From positions 164,253,850 to 164,317,849 of the forward strand of contig OX465283.1 in assembly GCA_949987705.1 (NCBI GenBank): a stretch of 64,000 nucleotides of DNA, written 5' to 3'. Positions 33,160-45,933 of the stretch are shown piece by piece. A program made the translations under genes and the position numbers. The notes beneath the pieces are model-generated. The model was not told the origin of the DNA. It ran no database searches and saw only the letters and a program-made list of their open reading frames with translations. Position 1 is the first letter of the stretch. The number at the start of each line of letters is the position of its first letter. This stretch comes from Thereva unica. Taxonomy: Eukaryota; Arthropoda; Insecta; Diptera; Therevidae.

Positions 33160-34205
33160 TGTAAACAAAAAAAATTTTTAAATAAAAGTAAATAATGTTT
33201 AAATTATAAAAAAATATTTACTAACATTTAATTTAAAAAAAGTGATAGTAATGTAACTCTTCTCAAAATATATATATTGTAAGTCTCTTCGACGACCACT
33301 ACTCCTTAAGTTTGTCTTTCCCGGCTGCTGTTTCAAATCGAACTAAACTGAACGTAGTCAGACTGGCCACGAAAATTCCGAAAATGTGAAATTTTTGGAC
33401 CCCACAAATCACGTTTGATGTCTGTCGTCGTCTAGCCAAAAAGCTTTTCGTCTAACTCTTTTTTTGTTGTTATGCTCGTGTGGAAAATCTCGTCATCTGC
33501 CACCATAGGCATTGGTCAAAGCATTGTTAACTCCCGAGTGACAGCAGAACTGTAGAACCCGCAGGTTTTATAATATTAGATTCACAGGTGTAGAACTTTC
33601 GCAAGGATATCGAGTATTCTGAAGCCCGAAACTGGTCGAAATTTTCGGGGAAAAGTACTTGATGCATTCGCGCAGTTTAACTACATATGATAAGCTAGTC
33701 TTTCTTTTTTTCGAAAATAAATCTGCTTTGGGTTTAGCTTGTCGAGCTGAGAGGTCAATGAAATCGATATTTTTATTTGCATCTGGTTTTTATCGGTATT
33801 TCCAAAAATTCGTTTTATCTGTGACTCTCCTTGGACAGTCTTGCATTATATCAGATATTGATGACGTTGAACGTATTTTGATAGAGTTACATATGTATGC
33901 ATCGTACATAATACTTTTACCAAAATGCAATAACTTAAAGGGAATTTCGATTTTTTATTTTTTTTAAGTTTATTTTTAAAATAATTCAAGTTTTGAAGGT
34001 TTGTTTTGGGTCTGTCAAGTATTTAACTTTTAGAATCACGTTTTTAGATCAAAGAACGGAAAGAAGGTTGAATTTTAGCCAAAATAGATATGGATTATTG
34101 AGAATTAGAATTTTTGTTTGTTTTTAAGTCTATTTTTATAATTTGGTGGCCCTGATTGAACTTGAACTTCCCGTTTAAACTATTATAAATTTTAATCCTC
34201 TGGAA
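33160..34205. other. Region upstream of desaturase exon 1; no coding gene seen
   Basis: It should contain the 5' intron and perhaps the first non-coding exon and promoter of the desaturase gene, but no clear donor could be chosen. A 102-codon plus-strand frame at 33659-33967 shows no domain. Confidence 0.35.
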
Positions 34206-34209
34206 TGAA

Positions 34210-35545
34210 GTGACATCTTCTAGCAGTAAACAGTTTATATATTTTTCAACATGGCAACTCGTGAAAACGATGAAGAAAGTTCTAGACAGGCGTATTAGAG
34301 AGAGTTTTACAACGAACCTACTTCACTGCCTGCAATTTGTCTACCGGCTGGGCAGATCTACAGAGATTGCCATTCATGTGCCAGTGAGAGATATTGAGAA
34401 GTTCCTCATGGCTAAGGAAATCGCTCTCTGCGCCTTTGCAGATATTTTTGAGGGTGCGTTTGAAAACGTTACCTTTGATGCGATCAAAGAAGCAGCAGTA
34501 AAAAAAGGCATTCGTTCCCCATTGCCGGATGGATCACATCGTTTCTTAGCAGCAGATTGATAACTGCTGATACGAATGGTGAATCGCGATCGACGAACTT
34601 CTTGCCGACCAGAATAGCCGGGGATTTAAAGCACATGCCTATGCAGACGATATCTTCATAACGATTAGCGGCGATCATGATAGCACCGTTTCAGACTTCA
34701 CGCAAGCCGCTCTGTCATATGTGCATAGCTGGTGCCGTCGCAAGAACTTGGGTATTAACCCACAAAAAACTGTCACCTTACCATTTTTTTTATGTGGCAG
34801 TGCTAAGCTCAGGAATCACCCTTTGTACTACTAGTCCGTCATGTCATTTGTACTAATAGAAGGAAGCTAAATTTAAAAGCTCCCTCTTTGGATGGTAAAG
34901 AAATGGTTTTCTCAAAGGAGGCTAAATATCTAGGCATAATCTTGGATCAAAAGCTCTCCTGGAAACCCCAGATTGAGAGAGTAACTGCCAAGGCAGTTAC
35001 ATTGATATTTTCTCGGGCAGTCAAGTTACCATGCTGGCCATTAAATCTCACACGGCGGCATAAAAGACTATCCTGGATTGTCTCCTAACTCTGAAATCCC
35101 TCAGCACGGGCCACGAAGGTCACATTGGTAATGAAAATAGAACATGACAACTCTCGATCAGATGTTACTAAACTGTTCAAGGAAACGCTAAACCGCCTCG
35201 GATAGATTGCTCTATCAAGCCCAAAATATTCACCAGACATAGGTCCTTCTGATTTCCATTTATTTCGGTCTAGGTAGAACATATTTCTGTCCAGCATTTT
35301 CTTTTGACAAAATCAAAGAATGACTCGATTCCGGGACGATGAATCCGACTTTTATGCCGGGGTGCTAGATATTGGTGGTCAGTCATCAGCGGAATGGCAA
35401 GAATAACATGTAGCATAACATGCACGTGCCACAAGTATATCGGACTGATGGGAGTCCGATCATAATCTCCTAGCGGTGGCTACTGGTAACTATCCTATGA
35501 ATTAGGATAAGCCAATATGATCGAGCTGGTCTCTTCTAAGTTAGG
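34210..35545 (+). pseudogene. Decayed R1-type LINE (RT and RNase H pieces)
   Basis: The plus strand encodes LLHCLQFVYRLGRSTEIAIH (34320-34380) and ALCAFADIFEGAFENVTFDA (motif A), then in another frame FKAHAYADDIFITISG (YADD, about 34624), SKEAKYLGIILDQKLSW (34912), and an RNase H remnant near 35030-35125 with GHEGHIGN-like coding. The 3' end at 35455-35545 (GGTGGCTACTGGTAACTATC) matches the R1-type element ending near 16965. Stops and deletions are frequent. Confidence 0.65.
34788..34853 (-). mobile_element. Very short 3' copy of the 11676-type LINE inside the R1-type LINE
   Basis: TTTTTTTTATGTGGCAGTGC to GTACTACTAGTCCGTCATG matches 11678-11745 with a poly(A) read as T8. It interrupts the R1 reading between VTLPF and RRKLNLKAPS, so it is a severely 5'-truncated insertion of about 65 bp. 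Confidence 0.7.
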
Positions 35546-35549
35546 TTGT

Positions 35550-37470
35550 CATCTCACCCGAAAAAAAAGTTTTTACGGAACGAGCAACATTTGTGTCGTT
35601 CAAGTGGTGTGACCCCTGTGTGATTGAGATATAGGTACTTTTTTGTTCTACAATTTCCGTTGTTAAAATTTCATATACACATTTGTCAAAACTAGAAAAA
35701 AACAACAACAACAAAATCTTGTCCAAAACAGTCCCTAAAAAAATCGAGAACAAAAAAGTAAAGCTTCGGACTATTTAGAACAACTTAATGAACACCAAAC
35801 TAGAACAATTTCGGACAAAACATAACAAGTTGTATAACTAATGAACGCCAAAACGCGTACTTTTCTATCCTAGAATGTTTTAAGTCGTTCTAGGACTGAC
35901 TAATAAACAGACTGTTTATAACAATAAGCTTTCGGGTTTTTTTCCATCTGCGCAGGATCATCCCTATAAATCAACAAATCATGGCATCACCGTCGAAAAA
36001 AATAACCCTCGAATAAATATAATTTCTGTCGGGTCAAATTGAACGAAACATTTGAGAGATTACTTGTTGATCTTCTTGAAAGCCGCCACGAATTTGCATA
36101 TCTAAAAACTTCTGAGGAATTAGATAATAAAAAACGTCATAATGACGCTTGACAGTTGTAGGACCTAAGTTTACCTGGAAATAAAAATGAATAACTGATC
36201 ATGTTGAGCAACTTTATTTAAAAAAATAAAAAGAGAAATTAATCAAATTATAAAACGTCAAAACCACAAACTTCACCAAAAAAACGAGAAAAAGTCAAGA
36301 TGGGTGTCTGTAATCGCACGGCGATCCCAAATCTATAGTGACAACTTTTACCAAATTTTAACTGAATGCCGTGAGGAGAGTTCTTCGTGCATTACTCTCG
36401 CGTGCCACTGGCAATTACTGGTTTCATCAGAAATAATGAAGGACCGGAAGCGTCGATTATGCAACATTACCAAAGACAGGTCAAGAGTACCGGTAGATAT
36501 TAGCAGAGCCCGGCCATCAGGAGTGTGTATTGCAAACCACTAACTAGTTACATGGCCAAAAGTGAATCTTTTTGCTGAAAATTTTGGGTTAACTTACCAC
36601 ACTGACTAATCTCCTGATAACAATCGATTCTAAAAGCTTTAAAATGATCGTTTTTGGTAATGCTTGATTGAAGTTTTAATGTAAACGCAATTATTAGGTA
36701 GTAGCTCCTAAAATGTTTTTATATTTCGTGCTGCATGAAGTACAAACGAAGTAATTGCTTAATTTTGAGCAACGTCATAAATTGGAAAGTGGACGCTTCC
36801 TGTATTCCTAATTGAATTTAAGTGAATTCTTTTACAATGCGGCAGATAATATATACCGAAGGCATATAAAACACCTTGTTTACTACAATATTATTGTTTG
36901 TACGGCGATAAAAGTTGTTGGTCGTTATTCTAATCGAAGTCAGACCACCATTTTCTACCCAAAGTCCAGGAAATTTTTGTGTTTATTCCTAAAAGGAAAA
37001 ATTCACAATAGTTCAGGAAAATTTGACAGTTACTTATTTTCATTGCAGACATTGCATAAATTATTTTATGATTGTTTGGAATTAAGGAAACTGTTTTAAT
37101 TAGAAAAAGTTAAAAAAGAATTAATAAATATAAATAAAAACAAACAGTATGTTATTTTTAGCATTGCGGAAAGTTCAGTTCACTTAAATGGCACTACAGC
37201 CGAAATAGAGCTTCCAACCTTCTCGTTCACTGGCTAGAGTCCTCCAGTTTCGGGTCGTCCATTAATTACGGCGCTTTTTGGGGGAGGAGGTCTCCCCACA
37301 TGAGATTGGGGGCCTCGGCAAATATCACGTAATTTTTTTTCATCAAGAAACAGTGTAAAATTGCTAGAGAACTGGGTTAAATTAAGTAATACATGTTTCT
37401 TCACTAAAGAGCCTCATTCATTTACAGGCCGCCGGCAGGCCAGGACTGCAGGCACGGGCCGATGAAAGCA
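35550..37470. other. Spacer, no gene seen
   Basis: AT-rich with short open frames (36304-36543, 36812-37099) without recognised domains. 37255-37330 resembles a single end of the CATTAATTACG-type inverted-repeat elements seen at 50.6 and 53.2 kb. Confidence 0.35.
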
Positions 37471-37477
37471 ACACAGT

Positions 37478-37835
37478 AGCCCTAACTATAATGATCTTCC
37501 GTTGTCTTAAGACAGCTTAAGAACTGCAATGGCCTTAAGACGATCTTTTGTTCTCTTTCACAAACTTTCGTCAAGTCTTAGGGCTACGCTGAGGACCGTA
37601 GAATCTTACCGAATCTTCCAGAAATTAATATTTAATTTGGTATTTTACGAAAATTTTTAGTGAAAATATAATAAAAATGATTTTTTGAAATAAAATTCTG
37701 TATTGAAAAGATATTGAATAATGGAATATTTGGTCCATGAATTTTGCTTCCTAGGCTATGACAGAAAATTATCCAGTTTTAAGAGAATTTGACGAGGAAT
37801 CTTTGGACGTCTTAAGACTATTATAGTTAGGGCTA
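37478..37835. mobile_element. MITE with TAGCCCTAACTATAAT ends
   Basis: The left end TAGCCCTAACTATAATGATC and right end ATTATAGTTAGGGCTA are inverted repeats, followed inward by GTCTTAAGAC arms on both sides. The 358-bp element has no coding sequence. It lies between two segments (37420-37477 and 37845-37900) with CAGGCCGCCGGCAGGCC-like sequence related to the AAAGGCCCCCAT family. Confidence 0.7.
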
Positions 37836-37949
37836 ATATACAGTCTGAATGAGGGATGAGGACTTCAGGTATCCGCCTGCCAGGGCGTAGCATGCAGGTA
37901 ACGTCATGACCCCCTACAGACGCACAGGCGAAGACGAAGGTTGTTTATT

Positions 37950-38115
37950 TAAGTACAAAAATGTTCATGGCCTCAACGAAAACTTTAAAGGTACAAACAG
38001 ATTGGTGTCTGGAAAACACGTTAAAATACACGGACCACCATATTTGCTGACACAATTGGCAGGTGGCGCGGAAAAATTAAGTGTATGGAAAATTCTCGCA
38101 GGCGTCATCACCGCC
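37950..38115 (+). pseudogene. Fragment of LINE ORF1
   Basis: The plus-strand frame contains VSGKHVKIHGPPYLLTQL, closely resembling VKGKKFKIHGLPYMLAPI in the LINE on the minus strand at about 63105-63050. It is short and not attached to an RT. Confidence 0.45.
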
Positions 38116-38339
38116 TCCGCGCCAATATGTTTGTGTCTTAAGGCGGTTCCGGACTCACGGCGTGAACACCCGCAAACAAGCGCTAATGCGAGTGTGGATG
38201 GTTGGTTCGAGCCTAGTTCGCCCGTTGCTTTCAGATACGACTGGATACGGCGTGAATTCGTACCGTAAATTCGGCTCAATTCTGAATACAAGTTCAGATC
38301 TTCAGGCACAAACTGACGTTAAATGCCCACACACATAAA

Positions 38340-41315
38340 GATTTTTGCCAGTTTTCTTGGACTGCAGACCCCATTCAGTTGGGGGCCTGGGAGATGCGTG
38401 GTGATATGGCTTCAAGGCGAAGACTTTCAGGCCGCGGCCTGCCGTCGACCTGTGTGTGAAAGGAGGGCCTTACGATGTTTCTTAATCCTAGGATAAAAAA
38501 ATTTATGCGGACGCAGGAAGTTTCATAGTAGTCCCTCGATTGTTTAGCCGCCAAACGCGTGACTCGACGATTGTTGCGGCGTACCAGCCAAGTAACACTG
38601 TGACCTGCGCAAAGATCCTTGGAATATAGAACTACAGGAAGGGCCCTCAAAAAATCACAAAAATCGTCTCACGTAATTTATGAGCGACCTCTTTCTGAAG
38701 GTTCCGTAACATCGGTTTTTTCAGAGAATTGATTGTTAGCCTAGTGCCCAATCAGTATGATCAGTTTTTCCGCGCTGAAAACTCGCGTGCGCCCCTCACC
38801 TTAGCTACAGTTACCTGCATTGCCCACGTGGTGGATAGGACTTTGCTGACAGAGCCTTGATTGTGTTTTGCTGATGGTATACCCTAGTTTTTGTGGTCTT
38901 CACACCCTGGACGTGTGAACATCCTAGGACCTATTGTCAGTACATTGGCGGAAAGCCACTTTCACTTATTTCTGTAGGAAAAACTAAAATTTATTAAAAG
39001 CGACATCTGTGCGTCATTAAAAGAAATTACGATATTTCTTTGTGTCATTTCTTTTCTCTAGCATACCGTTTACAAAAATAGATACTGCAAATATTTCTGT
39101 GCAATTTCTTGAACATTTTCTTGCATATATTTTAGAAATGCAAAGAAATTTCTTGGCTACCGGGCTTAAACAATACCAAAAGATTAATAATGCAATCTTT
39201 TTCGGTGTTCACTCTCGTTTCGAAGATGTAGATTTATTGCAATTCCATGACGTAAAAAGCCGGACGATCGTGGACCACAACTTTAACGGCTAATATCACA
39301 AATTTATTCAATATTTAAAGCCACCCCTTCTTCACAGGTACAACATCAGTGGAAAATTTGGCCGCCTTTCTATTGGATCATATAACATTATCAGTGTCAA
39401 CCACCTTTCAGTTGTGCAACAAAATAGCAGCAGTAAATAAAGTTCTGGATGGCGACAATGTAATGATACGTGGTGTAAACCCGTACGATTTCTTCTCGCG
39501 CCAGATTCTACGCAATTAGAGGCCAAGATCTGCAGAGTTACGAAATCGCCGCAATCCACTTATGTGGGGATAGTTAAATGCCTCTAAATTGCCGACATTT
39601 AAAACTCACTTTCAGCCGAGTTCAATGCAGGTCGATGTTCGAATATATATTTCCATAAGCTGCGATTCTATGTGCCTAAGCACCTGCAAGAAGTTTATTG
39701 CGCGTGCGAATGGATGGACAAGAAGTTACAAGGTGCCGCGGCTGAAAATATTCTGGCTGTAGCACCACTTCGATGTTTACCTGTAGCGTTAAGAGCGCAG
39801 AGTTAACAACTTCTTCTAAGTACCAACCAAAATGGGTCTGCACAGTTGCCGCTATCTAGGCCGCTCAAGAAAACTTGTTGACCTCCTGCCAGTAATTTTG
39901 CAGCTAGAACTTCTTTCGCGCAATAAATATTTTCCTACTAAGTTGTAGCCAAGCAATAAAAGCCATCGAAGATCAACAAGTGAAAATCATTGCCGCAGTT
40001 CGAGGCACCCATGAATGTTAAACGGGTTTCGGCGTGCTGCAGATGCGATGCGATGATGCTATTGACCAACTAAAGATGGACTTGCCTCTTATGAAAACGT
40101 TGTTATGCGATCTGAATCGAAAAGACGCCGTTAAGACTGTGAATAAGGAATCCTCATTTGCATTTACTACGTAACTTTCTTCGACTGCACCGATTCTTTC
40201 ATTTTTCATCTTCGAAACCAGTCTGTCCACTTCGGATAATGCTTTTTGTGGTGCTAAAAATAAATCGCTGGAGAGGATTTTCGCATGCAAATGAATTTTT
40301 ACTTTTTCCAAAAACAGACCAAATGTGGACGGCGCAAGGTATAGACACGGACGGCATGGACCGGCGATACTAATATTCAAATGCAGCATGCGAAGCAGCA
40401 GCAACCTTGCAGGGCTTCAAGTCACAATCAACACTTGAAACTTGAATTTCATTGTGTCACGCCATAAATTTTTGGATTTTTAGTATAATTTTGTGGAAAA
40501 AAATAGAAAATCCACAGTTAAGTTTTTAGGGCTCCTCTATGCGATAATGATTAGCATCTGAAACCATTCAAGGGTTTGGTAATATTATGTCAGAAAGTGG
40601 AATTATATTATCTTGCTATAATCTTGTCGCATTCAAACGCGTACGTGACGAATCCCTGTAATCAGTGATAGAGATTTCGAAACTAGTTTCTCGTAAAGTT
40701 TTCGGCGTTTTACAACGAGTGCATTTGAGCGATATTTTTGGAATATTTGGTAATTTTGTAATCTGAATATTCCAGAAATATTTCCTGAGCTTTTTCAGCT
40801 TAATTTTAAAGGATTTTTTTTAGGAGAAGAAAGGTTACATTATTTCTAAGCTAACTACCAGACATTGCACCATGAAGTAAACGACATGTCGGACTGGTAG
40901 TATAAAGGATGACACCTAATCTTATATCCTTGACACTGCATTCGCTTTAGTAGTGACACACTGCATATCTCAATGTTCATTGAGCTGTCAACTGTCAAAA
41001 CTCTACTCATGTGAGCATTCAACTGTCAAAATACAAACTATAAAGAAACTGCCAAATATATCTGCACTGAAAGTGATTACATAGTGATTTATACTTTTAA
41101 ATTTAATAAAAATTATTAATTGAAGCCCAAACACCGTTAAATATAATAGACTGTACTATTTTTTTAAATTCTAAAATCTGAATGACAGTTTGACAGTTGC
41201 GTATTTTAGTTGGAAATTTTCCTGGAAATTTCATAGAAAGTGGTTCGATAATTTCTCAATTTCAATCTTCTTGAAACATAGTTTTCGGCCTTGTGAAGGG
41301 CATCAGAAGGCTGGT
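38340..41315. other. Spacer with an unclassified decayed coding stretch
   Basis: Apart from the entry at 39340-40400, no gene or repeat was recognised. 38370-38470 resembles an end of the AAAGGCCCCCAT family (CCCATTCAGTTGGGGGCC). Confidence 0.3.
39340..40400 (+). pseudogene. Unclassified decayed coding region
   Basis: After an acceptor-like CCCTTCTTCACAG at 39335-39347, the plus strand encodes TTSVENLAAFLLDHITLSVS and then DNVMIRGVNPYDFFSRQI before a stop. Other frames then give EAKICRVTKSPQSTYVGIVK, KLRFYVPKHLQEVYCACEWM and KKLQGAAAENILAVAPLRCL (39655-39790), then AIKAIEDQQVKIIAAVRGTH and DDAIDQLKMDLPLMKTLLCD (39957-40125). The composition looks protein-like over about 800 bases but needs several frame changes. 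I do not recognise the family; it may be an old pseudogene of a host gene. Confidence 0.35.
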
Positions 41316-41321
41316 TGCAAG

Positions 41322-42126
41322 CAGGGTATGGCACCAGGTTTTTTTGCGCCCGGTGCACACTGCCATATTGCGCCCCATAAGTTATTAATTTTTGAACGCA
41401 GTGATGGGCAATGGGAAAAGACAAATGGAGAAGTAATTTTCATAGTTTGCGCAAAATTTAAGATTGCACCATAATAATGCGTATATGACATAAAAAAAGA
41501 TAACATTGGAAGTTTCACATGGGCCAACATCCAACCAAGCATCCAGTCCGCTGAAAACGTCGTTTGCGAAGAAGAGAGTAAGATAGGGTGGCAGGTTTTT
41601 TGAACCCCAGAATTCTTTCACTGAATTTTTGTATCAATTTTTTGACAGCTTTTGTTGTTGTTTTTTCCCTTTTTTTGCTAGGAGCAGAACTGGAGTGGCA
41701 GAAGGGAGAATTAACATTAAATACAACAGCAACAAGCTTAAGCATTCTAATGTATAGTTCGTTGAAAAAGTTGGATCCTGTGAAAATCCATGCGACTCTT
41801 CATGGAATAGACGATTGCAGCCAATTTTTGTTGGTTGGACCGTGTGTAATTGGCTATATTAATTTGTTAGACAGTAAAGAAACCAACAAAAAAGAGCAAT
41901 TAAAAACAAATTCTGGCCACAAGGAAGGAATTTTGTTCTCATTTCGTTCATTTACCTCTTTTGAAAATTCTTGGAACAGAATTTAAAAGTGCAGCAACCA
42001 CGGTAAATAGCAATTTTTTTTTCAAAGTTTTAAATTTATTTTAAATCTTAATTTCTGAAACTGCACCTCTGACAAATTGCGCCCGGTGCAAGTGCACCAT
42101 TCGCACCTATGAAAGCGCAGCCCCTG
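41322..42126. mobile_element. hAT-like MITE, 'GCGCCCGGTGCA' family, copy 1
   Basis: Starts CAGGGTATGGCACCAGG and ends GCGCAGCCCCTG. The 8-bp flanks are GTTGCAAG (41314-41321) and GTTGCAGG (42127-42134), a duplication with one mismatch. Inside each end is a GCGCCCGGTGCA motif. The 805-bp interior has no transposase. Sister copies are at 49637-50440 and 61749-62621. Confidence 0.75.
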
Positions 42127-42139
42127 GTTGCAGGATAGT

Positions 42140-43860
42140 ACGGCCGTGCACCCACACAATATATTTAGTGGCGATTCTTTTTTTACTCAAATTTTCCGTG
42201 AAATGCCCGCGTGTATAGCTTAGTTCTTGGTCATTTAAAACTTTTTGGTTGAGTTTGGGCGTCGTACGGCCATTAAAAATTATATCGGCCATCATATGCC
42301 CCTTAAAAACCACGCGGCCGGTGCTCGCCCCTTGTAGGGGGCCCCTTTTTTATTTTTACTCGGGCCTATATTTCTCGTAAGTAGGAACAGGATTCTCTTT
42401 ATTCTGAGGTTTGGATCTTATCACGCTCTCTGGTAGGAAAAAAATTCTTATTGCATGTCTTCATCTGCAAGTTCTCAAAGGGGAAGCTTAAAGTTCAGTT
42501 TCTATTCGATATAATTAATTAAGAACAAGCCTATCAACAACGATTCCGATAATTTTCAGACAGATCTTGTCTTTCGATCGTGAACTTATGTCAATCAACC
42601 TTATCTCGAACAAAACCTGAAAACCTTCTTCATCTGTTACAATTGTTGGTATGGAGATACTTGTCCATATTTTTAAAATCTTTGGCATAACATTCATTGA
42701 AATGAGATTTGAAATGGAACGGTCACATATTGCAAATCGTAAAATAAGCCAAGTTCCTTTTATGAGATCCTGATTTTTTCTTTAGCCAGCGACCTGAGCT
42801 TCCATCTCCATGTTTTCGCGCAACCTATTCTAAATAAAACGTCTAGAATGTGAAACAATCTTCACAGTCAGTGATTTCGAAATTTTACAAAATCCAAAAG
42901 TTTAAAAGCAAGAGCTAATCTCAACTTCTTTAACGGCTTTCTAACTTCTAATTTGTTACTAGACATTACATCATAACGTGGCCAATGAAATGGCGGATTG
43001 GTAGTTTAAAATGCGATTCCTTAGCTCAGAACCAAATAAATATAACGTCTACTGTTATTATCCTTACTTCTGTAAAGTAGTTGATAGTTTGCTTCTCCAT
43101 TAGAAGAATTCAGTATTCTTTACTTCATAAACAATAGAAAGTGTCATTGAAATGTTTTCAATTCGTAATTGCCTGTCTTTCAGTATTCTTCTATTTCTTC
43201 TATTTCAGGATTCTTCTACTTCTATTTACACTTTTATGTAAGAACCACCCATCACACCTTTTTTTTATAACAAAGAAAGCGCGTGTGGATTTTGAGTACC
43301 ATAACATGCGTAAAAGTGGAATTTTTGTTTTTTTTTATATAAAGAAAAACCAGTTATGTTCTATTCATTAGTCCGGCACCCTTATATCTTTCAAAAGCAA
43401 AATCGTTACCCCTTTTCATCGATATCTATACCTTATCCAGTCGCTAACTTCCACGAATTTGCTTTAAACTTTTAAACATCCACACATTGACGCAGATTTA
43501 TTGATCAAGTTGAAGATCAAAAGATCAGTTCGACTCAAATTAAAATGAGATGCCGCTAGAATATCTTTCTGACATTCTCTACATAAGTATAAAGGACCGA
43601 TTCGGCCATTATAAAGGAGGGGATTTACCTCAGCACGTCACATGACGTCATATGACGTGTACTTCAATTGTTCGACTTTTCGTGCGTCACCTGTGAATGA
43701 ATTGTAGCCCAACCCAAAATTGATATTCCTTCCACACGATCCGCGGATTTAGTGCTATTAAACACACAATGTTTTCAAATGCAAGAAACGAATAAATTTT
43801 AACTGAATAAAAGAATTTGGGCTTGCCAAATCTGTTTTTTTTTTAATAATTGCATCCTTG
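42140..43860. other. Spacer, no gene seen
   Basis: AT-rich, short open frames only, and no repeat termini recognised. Confidence 0.35.
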
Positions 43861-43865
43861 ATAAA

Positions 43866-44503
43866 TTTTTTGAAGTGAAACTTCCTTGCTCTCGTTCTGA
43901 GGATTTTGAATTAATTCGCTCAAGTACGAGTGAATTCAGAAAACTGAAACGAAAACAAGGACAGGTGTACGAAACGGAAGTTGCCTTCTCACTCATTTAC
44001 ATAATCGGAAATTTAGTGATGACACACACCGCACCAGCAGGATAATATTTACAATTTATTTAAATTGGTCATAGATGGCTCAGGCATCGGTAAAGTAAAA
44101 TGGGGAGTCGGTTATTTAAAAAAAAATGAGATTGTGTATAAATTATTAAATATACAATTTTTGTAAAAGCAGCGAAATATTTTTGATTTTGAAGTGAAAC
44201 TTCCTTGCTCTCGTTCCGAGGATTTTGAATTGATTCGAGCCAGTACGAGTGAGTTCAGAAAACTGAAACGAAAACAAGGACAGTTGTACGAAACGGAAGT
44301 TGCCTTCTCACTCATTTACATTACATTAAGTGATGCCATATAAACAAATTCTACCAAACCAGCAGGAAAATTTTTACAATTTATTTAAATTTGTACATAG
44401 ATGGCGCAGGTATCGGTAAAGTAAATATGAGGAGTCGGTTATTTAAAAAATTAAGATTGTGTATAAGCTATTAAAGATAAAGTTTTTGTAAAACCAGCTA
44501 AAT
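43866..44503. repeat. Two tandem ~319-bp units
   Basis: The GAAGTGAAACTTCCTTGCTC landmark recurs at 43872 and 44191. Both units continue through GAGGATTTTGAATT, ACTGAAACGAAAACAAGGAC, the AGATGGC context and GGAGTCGGTTATTTAAAAAA. Differences of roughly 10% show an old duplication. On the minus strand each unit has the same short frame starting MSEKATSVSY, but no domain is recognised and the frames end differently. Confidence 0.8.
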
Positions 44504-44509
44504 GTTTTT

Positions 44510-45925
44510 GATTTTTTGTCAATTAATACTAAAAGTGTTTTTGGTAATATATATTTGAGTACATATGTAATAACTTGAGTATTGTCATCTCGTGGGCTCA
44601 CAATTACATTAGGGAATAATAATTTCGAACTGTCATTATCGACAGCTAGTTAAATTAAAGTTTGACATTAGAGATCATTTTTGAAAAATATTTTTAAAAT
44701 AAATTTTGAATATCATATTTAACTTGTATTTGAGGTGATCCGCTGTCACATTTAGTGGTTTTCTTTGGCTTACAAACAGGATTGTTTTCTATTTAGACAA
44801 GTGATATTTGCTCAGTGATATTGGATCGCAAAAATTCTTTACATGTATGTATTATCTCCAATTTTCATATGATAATATTTGAATTGTATTAAAACAACGT
44901 ATATTGCCAGAATTGAGATTATGGCCGTGTTCCATAATAACAAGCAGCATACTAACCAGTGAAAAAGGGTAAATTTAAGTGCTTACGCTGTGCATAACAG
45001 CAGTGTACATGAAAGGGTTACAACTTGAAACTAGCTGAAGTTCCGTTGGGCGATACACATAAAATTTCCGCCAGAAATTCAAGCTTGAGCTACTTAAAAA
45101 TAGATGGCTTGTTGCTTTTTATACACTGTACAGCATTACTTTCAAAATATTCATTATACTATGATTTATCAATTGAGTTAAAATATTATGGCTTTATGCA
45201 TATTTTAGATTATAATACAAGACACGAGCAAATGAAGAAAAAAAAATACAATAATAAAGAACATATAGACATAAGTATGTACGCGATGTTTTGCTTCTGC
45301 CTTGTGTTCTTTAATACACAATAATTTTTTTTGTAATAAAAACTTGCATTTAAAGAATTTTTTTTGGAAATCCACCAAGCAACGTAAATTCTAGATCGAT
45401 AGATTCTGTTCTTTAATAAAGCTACGGAGTGACAAACACCGGAGATTTTACAAATTTCAATTCAATAGAATTAATGAACTTGAAGATAAACGCTTAAGGT
45501 TACAAAACATGTTTAAATTAAATAGAAGAATATTGACGGAGAAGTTTGTTTTCGGAAAAGATTATTTTAGCAAAGATTCTAAGAAGAAGAAGAACACATT
45601 TATCCGGTTTAATTTTTAATTTTTTTTCAGGTTGTACAAGGTGAAAAACATTTTCAGAGGTAAATAAGTTTTGTTATGCTGGTTAGCCATCCGGTCTGAC
45701 TGAACTTGAAAATATCTTGATACCAAGGACCCATTTTTCAATGGAGTTGAATGAATCTTAGGGGTGAATAGTCTTTTGGATTTTTAATATTTAGTTGATT
45801 TGTTTTAGATGAAAATCAAGTAATGATAAAAAAAATTTGTTTACAAAAATAGCGGATAACATGCATAGCGTTTGTGCAATGTTTATACTATTTTAGGCTA
45901 TGAAATTAAATATCATTTAACATAT
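44510..45925. other. Spacer, no gene supported
   Basis: A 99-codon plus-strand frame at 45025-45324 (starts MKLAEVPLGDTHKIS) has no known domain and no splice context, so it is not called a gene. The rest is AT-rich. Confidence 0.35.
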
Positions 45926-45933
45926 GTATGTAC

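Noticed and set aside
33659..33967. 102-codon plus-strand open frame near the desaturase 5' end
   Set aside because: No domain similarity seen, and no promoter or splice evidence.
43866..44503. CRISPR-like or satellite array
   Set aside because: Only two units of 319 bp with no short spacers; a eukaryotic tandem duplication.
45025..45324. 99-codon plus-strand open frame as a host gene
   Set aside because: No domain, no splice context, and it sits in AT-rich spacer. Chance frames of this length occur elsewhere in the window.
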